A stretch of 64,000 bases of DNA, from assembly GCF_000341085.1 (NCBI RefSeq), contig NZ_ANBA01000030.1, positions 59,266 to 123,265 of the forward strand, read 5' to 3'. Of the stretch, positions 41,304-50,042 are shown one piece after another; the first letter of the stretch is position 1, and each line of letters begins with the position of its first letter. The stretch comes from Nocardiopsis ganjiahuensis DSM 45031 (GTDB lineage Bacteria; Actinomycetota; Actinomycetes; Streptosporangiales; Streptosporangiaceae). The position numbers were made by a program, and so were the translations under genes. The notes beneath the pieces are model-generated. The model was not told the DNA's origin. It saw only the letters and a program-made list of their open reading frames with translations, and did not search any database.

Positions 41304-43262
41304 CTAGCCGCCGAGGGCGGTGTCCACGGCGGTCATCAGACTGCCGTTCGCGTCGTCGCCGTCGATGGACCAGATCATGACCCCGCCGAGGCCGGCGTCC
41401 ACCGCCCAGCCGGTCTTCTGGGCCAGGGCGATCTCGTCGTCGTAGGTCCAGAACGTGGTGCCGTCGTACAGCCACGCCGTCCCGGAGGCGTCGTCGCGGT
41501 GCAGCTCGAAACCGGGCAGGTCCTTGACGACCTTCCAGTCCTCGATGCCCGCCTCGTAGCTACCGGGAGCGGGGCCGGTGGCGTTCTGGAAGAGGCCGTC
41601 GCCGTCGGGACCGGCGGGCACCCCGGTCCAGCCGCGGCTGTAGAAGGGCAGTCCGAGCACCATGTCGGCCGGGTCGACGCCGCGGTCCAGGTAGGCCTGC
41701 ACGGTGGTCTCGGTGGAGAAGACGTCGGGCCCCGGGTCCTGGGGGTGCTCCACCAGGTTGGACTGGTGGTTGGTGGTGTCCTCCCAGGCGCCGTGGTAGT
41801 CGTAGCCCTGGACGGTGACGAAGTCGAAGTTGGGCATGAGCCGGTCCATCTCGAAGCCCAGCTCGATCTTCTCCGGGTCGGCGGGCAGGAACGCGGTCAG
41901 TTCGAACTCGCGCCCGGTGTCGGTCTCCAGGGCGTCGAGCTGGTCGCGGAACTCCTGGACCAGGGCGGTGAAGTTCTCCTTGTCCTCGGGACGGACCGTG
42001 TTGTGCTCGTGCCCCTCGGAGCCGGGCCACTCCCAGTCGAGGTCGATGCCGTCGAAGACGCCGTTGGCCGAGCCGGGGCCGCCCGCGCCGTCGAAGGCCG
42101 GCAGGTTCCCCTTCAGGTACAGGTCGATGCAGGAGGAGACCACGCGCTCGCGGGACTCGGGAGTGAGCGCGGCGTCGGAGAAGTGCTCGGACCAGGTCCA
42201 GCCGCCGAGCGAGATGTTGACCTTCAGGTCCGGGTGCTGCTCCTTGAGCTTGCGCAGCTGGTTGAAGTTGCCGCGCAGGTCCTGGGACCAGGTGTCCCCG
42301 ACCCCGTCCACGCTCTGGTCGGCGCTGAAGGAGCGGCCGTAGTCGGCCCAGGCGTCGCCCTGGCCCAGCTGGTTGGCCATGAAGCACTCACCGCCGGCGT
42401 TGACGTTGCCGAAGGCGTAGTTGACGTGGGTGAGCTTCTCGGCGGTGCCGGAGGTCTCCATGTCGTTCACGAGGTAGCCGCGGTCGTAGATGCCCCACTG
42501 GGTGAAGTAGGCGACGCGCCGGTCCCCGGGCGGGTCGGTGGGTCCGCCGTCGTCCTTCTCCGTGGTCGCGGTGACCGCTTCGCTCTCCGGGCCGCGGTTG
42601 TTGGAGGTGTCGTAGGCGCGGACGGTGAAGGTGTACCCGGTCTCGGGGACCAGGCCGCTCACGGTGGCGTCCAGGGTGTCGGCGCCGACCGCGCGGACCA
42701 CCTCACCGGCGGAGAGGACCTCGTACCCGGCCACGGCGACGTTGTCCTCGGCGGCCTCCCAGGACAGCGACACCGTGTTCGCGGTGACGCCGGTGACGGC
42801 TGGTCCGCCGGGGGCGGTGGGCGCTTCCTCGTCCTTCTCGCCGGGCTCGCCCGAGCAGGGGTTTCCGTTGACGAGGCAGTTCTCCGGGGCGGTGTCGCCG
42901 CCGGAGTGGGTCCCGTTCCAACCGACGGTGTAGCTGCCGCCGGCGGGCACCGGGGCTCCCCACGAGGGGGCGGTGACGGTGTGCGTGCCGCCGGACTCGG
43001 AGTGCCGGGCGTTCCACAGACTGGTGATGGCGCTGCCCTGGGGGAGGGTGAACTCGACGGTCCAGTCGGTGAGCGCGGTGCCGGCGGCGTTGTCGATGGT
43101 GAGCTGGCCGCCGTAGCCGCTCTCCCAGCGGCTGGTCTCCACGTAGGTGACGGTGACGTCGGAGGCCTCGGCGGAGGCGGTGGCGGGGGTCAGGGCGAGG
43201 GGGACGGCGATCATCACGGCGAACAGCGCCGCGAGCCGGGTTCGAAGGCGTGGGGTTCTCAC
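41304..43262 (-). CDS. Secreted GH18 chitinase with CBM2 and FN3 domains (chitinase 2)
   Basis: 652 residues from the GTG at 43262 (AGGAG upstream). Signal peptide (about 1-30, ending TPATASAEA), CBM2 (about 33-135), a fibronectin type III domain (about 147-235: APTAPGGPAVTGVTANTVSLSW split over its start), then the GH18 barrel with FDGIDLDWEWPGSEG. The barrel aligns almost end to end with chitinase 1, including the DLYLKGNLP and FVTVQGYDYHG segments, so the pair arose by tandem duplication with gain or loss of FN3. Predicted extracellular and chitin-degrading. Confidence 0.95.
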   Translation of the reverse strand: MRTPRLRTRLAALFAVMIAVPLALTPATASAEASDVTVTYVETSRWESGYGGQLTIDNAAGTALTDWTVEFTLPQGSAITSLWNARHSESGGTHTVTAPSWGAPVPAGGSYTVGWNGTHSGGDTAPENCLVNGNPCSGEPGEKDEEAPTAPGGPAVTGVTANTVSLSWEAAEDNVAVAGYEVLSAGEVVRAVGADTLDATVSGLVPETGYTFTVRAYDTSNNRGPESEAVTATTEKDDGGPTDPPGDRRVAYFTQWGIYDRGYLVNDMETSGTAEKLTHVNYAFGNVNAGGECFMANQLGQGDAWADYGRSFSADQSVDGVGDTWSQDLRGNFNQLRKLKEQHPDLKVNISLGGWTWSEHFSDAALTPESRERVVSSCIDLYLKGNLPAFDGAGGPGSANGVFDGIDLDWEWPGSEGHEHNTVRPEDKENFTALVQEFRDQLDALETDTGREFELTAFLPADPEKIELGFEMDRLMPNFDFVTVQGYDYHGAWEDTTNHQSNLVEHPQDPGPDVFSTETTVQAYLDRGVDPADMVLGLPFYSRGWTGVPAGPDGDGLFQNATGPAPGSYEAGIEDWKVVKDLPGFELHRDDASGTAWLYDGTTFWTYDDEIALAQKTGWAVDAGLGGVMIWSIDGDDANGSLMTAVDTALGG

Positions 43263-43438
43263 GTTGCGAGGTCTCCTGGTGCGTGAACGGCAGTGGGGGA
43301 GTGGTGCCGACCGTCGGCGCGAGGGCGTCGGACGGAGGGGGTCGATTGCACAGGAACGTGGGCGCGGGTGGGGGTGGAGAACGGGCTCGGCGGTCATTAC
43401 GGAGCATCTCGGTACCTCTGACGTGCGGTATTAAATTA

Positions 43439-43458
43439 TTAGGAAAGTTAACTAATAG
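43439..43458 (-). promoter_or_regulatory. Shared chitinase upstream box, copy 2
   Basis: The + strand reads TTAGGAAAGTTAACTAATAG, differing from copy 1 at two positions. It lies 177 bases before the chitinase 2 start, inside an A/T-rich island. It does not resemble the DasR site (ACTGGTCTAGACCAGT) known for chitin genes in Streptomyces. Confidence 0.55.
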
Positions 43459-43687
43459 TTTCTGGGCTCGTCAATGAGTTCTTCGTGGCTTTTTTCACGT
43501 GCGGTTCCCCCGGGGCCCGTGTGGGGCGTGCGGCCAGCGGCGTTTCCGAGGTGGCGGTGCGGACCAGTGCCTTTCGGCCGGGGCTGGCCCCTTGTGGCCA
43601 CCGGAACCTCCTTGACGGAGGCGGGCCGGTGTGATCCGTGCCGGAAGCCCCGTTCGGCGCCGGTGGAACACGGCCTAGAGTGACGGC

Positions 43688-44221
43688 GTGGGAAACCCTT
43701 TGAACCTTCCGTTCGACCCGATCGAGCGCGCTCACGACAACTGGAGTCAGAGATGGGGTGCCTCGCCCGCCATGGCGGCGGTCACCTCCGTCATGCGCGC
43801 GCAGCAGATCCTCATCGGCGAGCTGGACGGCGCCCTCAAGCCGTTCGGTCTGACCTTCGCCCGTTACGAAGCGCTGGTCCTGCTCACCTTCAGCTCCTCC
43901 GGCTCGCTGCCGCTGGGCAAGATCGGCGAGCGCCTGATGGTGCACCCCACCAGCGTCACCAACACCATCGACCGGCTGGAGGGGCAGGGGCTGGTGCTCC
44001 GCCTCCCCAACCCGAGCGACGGCCGCGGTGTGCTGGCGGAGATCACCGAAGCCGGGCGCGAGGTCACCGAGGAGGCCACCCAGGCGCTCCTGGGCATGGA
44101 CTTCGGCCTCGGGTGCTACTCCGACGAAGAGCTCTGGCGCATGCACGAGATGTTCACCCGGCTCAGGGTGGATTTCGGCGACTTCCCCGCCCCTGTCGCC
44201 GGAGCGGCCGAACAGCGCTGA
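43688..44221 (+). CDS. MarR family transcriptional regulator
   Basis: 177 residues with a central winged helix: LPLGKIGERLMVHPTSVTNTIDRLEGQGLVLRLPNPSDGRG is the recognition helix and wing. GTG start; TAGAGT (43676-43681) ends 6 bases upstream, so the mRNA is likely leaderless. It directly precedes the acyl-CoA mutase gene (77-base gap), whose promoter contains an 18-bp palindrome, the probable operator. Confidence 0.92.
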   Translation: MGNPLNLPFDPIERAHDNWSQRWGASPAMAAVTSVMRAQQILIGELDGALKPFGLTFARYEALVLLTFSSSGSLPLGKIGERLMVHPTSVTNTIDRLEGQGLVLRLPNPSDGRGVLAEITEAGREVTEEATQALLGMDFGLGCYSDEELWRMHEMFTRLRVDFGDFPAPVAGAAEQR

Positions 44222-44273
44222 CCGGCCCCGTTCCGGGGGCATGGACGCCATGGGCGCCCCGCCTGTACATCAT

Positions 44274-44291
44274 TAGTTGGACGTCCTACTA
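44274..44291. promoter_or_regulatory. Palindromic operator over the icmA -10
   Basis: TAGTTGGACGTCCTACTA is symmetric at 8 of 9 base pairs. It overlaps the presumed -10 (TACTAT, 44287-44292), which ends 6 bases before the icmA ATG. The size and symmetry suit a MarR dimer, and a MarR gene ends 53 bases upstream. Confidence 0.5.
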
Positions 44292-44298
44292 TCTTGGT

Positions 44299-46029
44299 AT
44301 GGCGAACACCACAGGAGACCTCACCAACGGCGGCGGGGCCCACGAGATCGAGGCCGGACGCGACCGCTGGCAGCGCCGCTACGACTCGGCCCGCAAGCGC
44401 GACGCCGACTTCACCTCGCTGTCCGGGCGCCCCCTCGAACCCGCCTACGGACCCCGCCCCGGCGCCGAGGTACCCGGCTTCGAGCGGATCGGCTGGCCCG
44501 GCGAGTACCCCTACACCCGCGGCCTCTACCCCACCGGGTACCGGGGCCGGGCCTGGACCATCCGCCAGTTCGCCGGCTTCGGCAACGCCAGGCAGACCAA
44601 CGAGCGCTACAAGATGATCCTCGCCCAGGGCGGCGGCGGACTCTCGGTGGCCTTCGACATGCCCACCCTCATGGGCCACGACTCCGACTCGGCGCACGCC
44701 CTGGGCGAGGTCGGCCACTGCGGAGTCGCCATCGACTCGGTCGCCGACATGGACCTGCTCTTCGACGGCATCCCGCTCGGCGAGACCACCACGTCCATGA
44801 CCATCAGCGGACCGGCCATCCCGGCCTTCTGCATGTACCTGGTCGCCGCCGAACGCCAGGGCGTCGACATCGGCGGCCTCAACGGCACGCTCCAGACCGA
44901 CATCTTCAAGGAGTACATCGCCCAGAAGGAGTGGCTGTACCCGCCGGAGCCCCACCTGCGCCTCATCGGCGACCTGATGGAGTACTGCGCCGAGCACATC
45001 CCCGCCTTCAAACCGCTCTCCGTCTCCGGGTACCACATCCGGGAGGCCGGGGCCACGGCCGCGCAGGAGCTGGCGTACACCCTGGCCGACGGGTTCGGCT
45101 ACGTGGAGCTCGGCCTCTCCCGGGGCCTGGACATCGACCGCTTCGCCCCGGGGCTGTCCTTCTTCTTCGACGCCCATATCGACTTCTTCGAGGAGATCGC
45201 CAAGTTCCGCGCCGCCCGCCGCATCTGGGCCCGCTGGATCCGCGACACCTACGGGGCGAAGACCGAGAAGGCCCAGTGGCTGCGGTTCCACACCCAGACC
45301 GCAGGGGTCTCCCTCACCGCCCAGCAGCCCTACAACAACGTGGTGCGCACCGCCGTCGAGGCGCTCTCCGCGGTGCTCGGCGGCACCAACTCGCTGCACA
45401 CCAACGCCCTCGACGAGACCCTGGCCCTGCCCACCGAGCAGTCCGCCGAGATCGCCCTGCGCACCCAGCAGGTCCTCATGGAGGAGACCGGGGTCGTCAA
45501 CGTCGCCGACCCGCTCGGCGGATCCTGGTACGTGGAGGCCCTCACCGACGAGATCGAGGCCGAGGCCGAGCGGATCTTCGAGCACATCCTCCGGATGGGC
45601 GGCGGAGAGGACGCCGAGCACGCCATCGGCCCGATGACCTCCGGCATCCTCGCCGGGATCGAGAACGGCTACTTCAGCTCCGAGATCGCCGAATCCGCCT
45701 TCCAGTACCAGCAGGCCCTGGAGAAGGGCGACAAGCGCATCGTCGGGGTCAACTGCCACACCGGAACCGTCTCCGGCGAGCTGGACATCCTCAAGATCAG
45801 CCACGAGGTCGAGCACGAGCAGAAGCGCGTCCTCGCGGAGCGGCGCTCCGCGCGCGACAAGGACAGCGTCGACCGCGCGCTGGCCCGCCTGCTGGAGGGC
45901 GTCCGCGCCGACGACGGCAACCTGATCCCGCTCATCATGGACGCCGCCCGGGCCGAGGCCACCCTCGGCGAGATCTGCGCCACGATGGGCGAGGAGTTCG
46001 GTACCTACACGGAGGACCCGCGTTTCTAG
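44299..46029 (+). CDS. icmA: Acyl-CoA mutase large subunit, isobutyryl-CoA mutase type
   Basis: 576 residues, the substrate-binding TIM barrel of the B12-dependent acyl-CoA mutases, without the C-terminal cobalamin domain (full MCM is over 700). Motifs: YRGRAWTIRQFAGFGNARQT, GGGGLSVAFDMPTLMG, SGYHIREAGATAAQELAY and GLSFFFDAHIDFFEE. The position that is Tyr in methylmalonyl-CoA mutases (RQYAGF) is Phe here, as reported for isobutyryl-CoA mutase. A separate small B12-binding subunit must be encoded elsewhere. It may isomerise isobutyryl-CoA to butyryl-CoA, linking valine catabolism to the nearby enzymes. Repeat copy C follows. Confidence 0.88.
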   Translation: MANTTGDLTNGGGAHEIEAGRDRWQRRYDSARKRDADFTSLSGRPLEPAYGPRPGAEVPGFERIGWPGEYPYTRGLYPTGYRGRAWTIRQFAGFGNARQTNERYKMILAQGGGGLSVAFDMPTLMGHDSDSAHALGEVGHCGVAIDSVADMDLLFDGIPLGETTTSMTISGPAIPAFCMYLVAAERQGVDIGGLNGTLQTDIFKEYIAQKEWLYPPEPHLRLIGDLMEYCAEHIPAFKPLSVSGYHIREAGATAAQELAYTLADGFGYVELGLSRGLDIDRFAPGLSFFFDAHIDFFEEIAKFRAARRIWARWIRDTYGAKTEKAQWLRFHTQTAGVSLTAQQPYNNVVRTAVEALSAVLGGTNSLHTNALDETLALPTEQSAEIALRTQQVLMEETGVVNVADPLGGSWYVEALTDEIEAEAERIFEHILRMGGGEDAEHAIGPMTSGILAGIENGYFSSEIAESAFQYQQALEKGDKRIVGVNCHTGTVSGELDILKISHEVEHEQKRVLAERRSARDKDSVDRALARLLEGVRADDGNLIPLIMDAARAEATLGEICATMGEEFGTYTEDPRF

Positions 46030-46260
46030 CCTTGCGCCTCCGCTTCGCTTCGGCGCGTGTTCGGGCGCCCAGAAAGCCAGGGATCGGTGTTCAAGAGACA
46101 CAGAATCCTCGTCCACGCCCGCCCGTCGCCCGCCACCACCCTCAACGGACGCCTGCGGCGCAGTCCTGACTCTGGCTCGTTCCTCGCCAGCGGCTCGACT
46201 CGTTTTGCAGCACCCTGGCGGCGCCCTCACGGAAACTCCCTGGGGTGGGGGTTCGCTGAA
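46030..46260 (+). repeat. Dispersed intergenic repeat, copy C
   Basis: Begins a few bases after the icmA stop. Modules: CCTCCGCTTCGCTTCGG (46037-46053, as in copy A), TTCGGGCGCC with the AAAGC-AGGG block (46060-46082), the CCCGTCGCCCGCCACC core followed by ACCCTCAACGGACG (from 46132), and GCAGCACCCTGGCGG (46208-46222, identical to copy B). No ORF with native codon use crosses it. Confidence 0.7.
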
Positions 46261-46312
46261 GGCTTCCCGGGGCGGTCTCCGCGCCGCTCCGGGATACGGC
46301 AGGATAGGGATC

Positions 46313-47266
46313 ATGCAGCCTTCGGACTTTTCACCGAACAGTGCGGTTGACCTCGGGGCGCGCAAGGCGGCCTTGGAACGTGAGGCCAAGCAGCGTGCCG
46401 AGGAGTCGGCCGGTCGAACCAACCCCTACTCCGTCAACGCCGACGAGTCCAACTTCCAGCAGGTGCTGGAGCGGTCGATGGCCGCTCCGGTCGTGCTGGC
46501 GGTGCTGGCGAGCTGGTCCGAGCAGTCCAAGCAGGTCGAGGCGGTTCTCGACAAGCTCTCCAAGGGCTCCGGCGGAAACTGGCTCCTGGCCAAGGTGGAC
46601 AGCGACGCCAGCCCCCAGCTGGTGCAGGCGCTCCGTGTCTCCGGGACCCCCACGATCATCATCGCGGTCCAGGGCCAGGTCATGCCCCTGATGCAGGGAC
46701 CGGCCACCGAGGAGCAGCTGCGTGAGGGCCTGACCCAGGTCTTCGCCGCCCTCTCCCAGCAGGGCATGCTGCCCCCCGGGCACCCCGGCACGGTGGACGG
46801 CGACCCGTCCGCGATGCCGGAGGAGGACCTGGCCGGCGAGCCCGAGTCCGAGGAGGACCCGGTCACCGCGGAGGCGCAGGCCGCTCTGGAACGCGGTGAC
46901 TTCGAGGCCGCCGCGGCGGTGTTCGAGAAGGCCCTGGGGGCCGACCCGAAGAACCCCGACCTCAAGGCCAAGCTCGCCCAGATCCGGCTGATCGGCCGCC
47001 TGCAGGACGTGGACGGCCCCGCCGTGCGCCAGGCCGCTGCCGACAACCCGGCCGACGTGGACGCGCAGATCACCGTCGCCGACATCGACATGTACGGCGG
47101 CAAGTTCGAGGACGCCTTCGACCGGTTGATCCAGACGGTCAGGCAGACCGCCGACGAGGACCGCGACCGGGTGCGTGAGCACCTGCTGGCCCTCTTCGAC
47201 CTGCTGCCCGCGGGCGACCCCCGGGTGGGCGCGGCCCGCCGCAAGCTCACCTCGGCGCTGTTCTGA
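46313..47266 (+). CDS. Thioredoxin-fold TPR protein (YbbN/CnoX-like), no active-site cysteines
   Basis: 317 residues. A thioredoxin-like domain (about residues 38-150) has the cis-Pro region SGTPTIIIA, but the usual WCxxC is replaced by SWSEQSKQ, so it cannot act as a disulfide reductase. An acidic linker (EEDLAGEPESEEDP) leads to TPR-like helices (AALERGDFEAAAAVFEKAL). The layout matches YbbN/CnoX co-chaperones. It lies between icmA and the cytidylate-kinase-like gene, a conserved actinobacterial neighbourhood. Confidence 0.9.
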   Translation: MQPSDFSPNSAVDLGARKAALEREAKQRAEESAGRTNPYSVNADESNFQQVLERSMAAPVVLAVLASWSEQSKQVEAVLDKLSKGSGGNWLLAKVDSDASPQLVQALRVSGTPTIIIAVQGQVMPLMQGPATEEQLREGLTQVFAALSQQGMLPPGHPGTVDGDPSAMPEEDLAGEPESEEDPVTAEAQAALERGDFEAAAAVFEKALGADPKNPDLKAKLAQIRLIGRLQDVDGPAVRQAAADNPADVDAQITVADIDMYGGKFEDAFDRLIQTVRQTADEDRDRVREHLLALFDLLPAGDPRVGAARRKLTSALF

Positions 47267-47450
47267 CCCCCGTCCCCGGGGCGGTCGTCACCGGTCGCCC
47301 CGGGGGATGTTCTCTGGCGAGATGTCACCACGAGTGGCAAAACGTCACGTATTTACCGATTTGAAGATCGTGGGATAGCCACACCGACTTCGGGTAGAAG
47401 TTTCGCAACAGCGGTCCACCGGCCCGCGTGGCGAACCCGGCAGGTGTTCC

Positions 47451-48182
47451 ATGGCGACGAACGACGCTCCCCTCGCGCACGGCGCTGACCCCGTGGTCAC
47501 GATCTCGGCGACCTTCGGTGCCGGAGGCAGTGTGGTCGGCCCCGCCGTCGCCGCACGGCTCAACGTGCCCTTCCTCAACCGCGCGGTGCCCAGCGCGGTG
47601 GCCGCCGAGATCGGCTGCTCCCTCGACGAGGCGCTCCAGCGCGACGACCGCGCCCTCGGCGGACTCGAACGGCTGCTCTCCAGCGCCGCCCGTCTGCCCA
47701 CCGTCACGCTCGGCAGCGTGGACACCGCCTTCATCGGCACCACGAACGACGAGGGTCGGCTCCTCTACGACCACGAGTTCGTCGAGCAGACCGAACGCGT
47801 CATCCGCGACGTCGCCCGGGGCGGCGGCGTGATCCTGGGCCGGGCCGCCGCGGTGGTCCTGGCCGACCACCCGGGCGCGCTCCACGTCCGCCTCGACGGG
47901 GACCGGGAGGCGCGCCTGAACAGGGCGCGCCGGCTGTGGGACGCGGGGGACCGCGAGGAGTGCGGCGGCCACGGCTGGGGCCCCACCCGGCCCACACCCC
48001 GGCTGCTGGACGACAACGACCGGGCCCGGGCCGCCTACGTGCGCCGCTTCTACCGCGTCGACCCGGCCGATCCGGTCCACTACCACCTGGTGGTGAACTC
48101 CACCGTGCTCTCCACCGACGCCTGCGCCGACGTGGTGGTGCGCGCCGCGGCCGACCGCGCTCAGGGGCCAGGGGGCGCTTAG
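47451..48182 (+). CDS. Cytidylate kinase-like family protein
   Basis: 243 residues. The N-terminal P-loop-like stretch is ISATFGAGGSVVGPAVAARL, with GAGGS in place of a strict GxxxxGK(S/T), so ATP binding may differ from true Cmk. GGGVILGRAAAVVL and the arginine-rich RLDGDREARLNRARRLWD lid-like region fit the AAK6/cytidylate-kinase-like family. ATG start; the 184-base gap before it contains A/T-rich DNA near 47340-47400 but no clear hexamer pair. Substrate unknown. Confidence 0.75.
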   Translation: MATNDAPLAHGADPVVTISATFGAGGSVVGPAVAARLNVPFLNRAVPSAVAAEIGCSLDEALQRDDRALGGLERLLSSAARLPTVTLGSVDTAFIGTTNDEGRLLYDHEFVEQTERVIRDVARGGGVILGRAAAVVLADHPGALHVRLDGDREARLNRARRLWDAGDREECGGHGWGPTRPTPRLLDDNDRARAAYVRRFYRVDPADPVHYHLVVNSTVLSTDACADVVVRAAADRAQGPGGA

Positions 48183-48569
48183 ACCCCTGTCGGACGCCCC
48201 GACTTAACGAGAACTTATGCGATTTTTTCCGAAGGCGTTAATTGTCACCTTGTGCTGACGTCACCCACTTGACTCGGGTAAGGTGAGGCGACTCGGTTGT
48301 GGGCTCTCAAGTGCCGCCCCGCCCACAGGCCGAGGCCCGTGCCGGACACCCGATGACAGGGTGTTCCATCGCGGGACGCGCAACCGTCACGGACCCGGGT
48401 CCGATCGGCGCGCAGGCGCCGACGAGGCTCCACCGGACCGGGCCACGGAGTGCAGGCCGTTCCCCGATCCCCCGGTGGAGGAGTCCCGACGTCGGTCCGT
48501 ACGTCCACGGGAGGGGCCGCCGGTGCGCCCCGCGGACGCATGACATCAGCAAAAGCCAAGGAGCAATAC
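48183..48569 (+). promoter_or_regulatory. Promoter and structured 5' leader of the malic enzyme gene
   Basis: TGACGT (48256-48261) and TAAGGT (48279-48284) form a candidate promoter with a 17-base spacer. The RNA would start near 48291 and carry a leader of about 280 nt. Its first 50 bases fold into a long hairpin: CTCGG-TTGTGGGC (48292-48304) pairs with GCCCACA-GGCCGAG (about 48328-48342), one bulge and one G-U, with a 16-base or longer loop. The rest is GC-rich with further short stems. No known riboswitch class was recognised. Confidence 0.45.
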
Positions 48570-49967
48570 GTGGCCACCCTTCCCAGCGTTTCGTACTCCA
48601 TCACCGTCCGACTCGAACTGGACGCCGGAGGCAGCGCTGTCGGCAGCCTCACCAACGCGGTGGAGCAGGTCGGCGGCATGATCACCGCCCTGGACGTGGC
48701 GGCCGCTGGGCACGAGCGCATCCGCATCGACGTCACCTGCGCCGCCCGCGACACCGAGCACGCCCAGGCCATCGTCGACGCCCTCGGCGCGGTCGAGGGG
48801 GTCGTGGTCCACAAGGTCAGCGACCGCACCTTCCTCATGCACCTCGGCGGCAAGATCGAGATGAAGTCGAAGGTGCCGCTGCGCAACCGCGACGAGCTCT
48901 CGATGGCCTACACCCCCGGTGTGGCCCGCGTCTCCCAGGCCATCGCCGCCAACAAGGACGACGCCCGCCGCCTGACCATCAAGCGCAACAGCGTCGCCGT
49001 GGTCACCGACGGATCGGCCGTGCTCGGCCTGGGCAACATCGGCCCCGAGGCCGCCATGCCCGTCATGGAGGGCAAGGCGGCCCTGTTCAAACGCTTCGCC
49101 GACATCGACGCGTGGCCCATCGCCCTGGACACCCAGGACGTCGACGAGATCGTCCGCACCGTCCAGCTGCTGGCCCCGGGCTTCGGCGGCATCAACCTGG
49201 AGGACATCTCCGCTCCGCGCTGCTTCGAGGTCGAGGCCCGCCTGCGCGAGCTGCTGGACATCCCCGTCTTCCACGACGACCAGCACGGCACCGCCATCGT
49301 CGTGCTCGCCGCGCTCCGCAACGCCCTGCGCGTGGTGAACAAGAAGCTCTCCGAGGTCCGCATCGCCATGTCCGGCGCGGGCGCGGCCGGTACCGCCATC
49401 CTCAAGCTGCTCATGCACGCCGGTGCGCGCGACGTCATCGTCAGCGACGTCCGGGGCGCCGTCCACGCGGGCCGCGAGGACCTGGACAGCAACCTGCGCT
49501 GGATCGCGGAGAACACCAACCCCGAGGGCTACAGCGGCGACCTCAAGGGTTCCGTGGCCGGTGCCGACGTCTTCATCGGCGTCTCCGCCCCGAACCTGCT
49601 CAGCGGTGAGGACATCGCCGAGATGAACGAGGACTCGATCATCTTCGCGCTGGCCAACCCCGACCCCGAGGTCGACCCCGAGGTCGCGCACCTGCACGCG
49701 GGCGTGGTCGCCACCGGTCGCAGCGACTACCCGAACCAGATCAACAACGTCCTGGTCTTCCCCGGCTTCTTCCGCGGTCTGCTGGACGCCCAGAGCCACC
49801 ACGTCACCTCCGACATGATGGTGGCGGCCGCCGAGGCCCTCGCCGACGTGGTCAGCGAGGACGAGCTGGGCCCGAACTACATCGTCCCGAGCGTCTTCCA
49901 CTCGGACCTGTCGAACCACGTGGCCACCGCGGTGCGCGAGGTGGCGCAGCGCAACCAGGCGGAGTAG
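48570..49967 (+). CDS. NAD(P)-dependent malic enzyme with N-terminal ACT domain
   Basis: Decarboxylates malate to pyruvate. 465 residues from the GTG at 48570, which has AAGGAG 6 bases upstream; an in-frame ATG at 48540 lacks such a signal. The first 80 residues form an ACT-like regulatory domain (YSITVRLELDAGGSAVGSLT). The catalytic part has AYTPGVARV, KRNSVAVVTDGSAVLGLGN, EDISAPRCFE, FHDDQHGTAIVVLA and the dinucleotide loop SGAGAAGTA. Regulation may act through the ACT domain and the long leader. Confidence 0.94.
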   Translation: MATLPSVSYSITVRLELDAGGSAVGSLTNAVEQVGGMITALDVAAAGHERIRIDVTCAARDTEHAQAIVDALGAVEGVVVHKVSDRTFLMHLGGKIEMKSKVPLRNRDELSMAYTPGVARVSQAIAANKDDARRLTIKRNSVAVVTDGSAVLGLGNIGPEAAMPVMEGKAALFKRFADIDAWPIALDTQDVDEIVRTVQLLAPGFGGINLEDISAPRCFEVEARLRELLDIPVFHDDQHGTAIVVLAALRNALRVVNKKLSEVRIAMSGAGAAGTAILKLLMHAGARDVIVSDVRGAVHAGREDLDSNLRWIAENTNPEGYSGDLKGSVAGADVFIGVSAPNLLSGEDIAEMNEDSIIFALANPDPEVDPEVAHLHAGVVATGRSDYPNQINNVLVFPGFFRGLLDAQSHHVTSDMMVAAAEALADVVSEDELGPNYIVPSVFHSDLSNHVATAVREVAQRNQAE

Positions 49968-50042
49968 GGCCGGGGCAGCGGTTCGGGAGAGCTTCCCGGC
50001 GAGGGGCGACCAACGGACGGGATTTCCGGGTAAAGGTGGACC

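Noticed and set aside
47267..47450. Operator-like TGTCAC/GTGGCA pair before the cytidylate-kinase-like gene
   Set aside because: The arms are imperfect and no promoter with proper spacing could be placed beside them.
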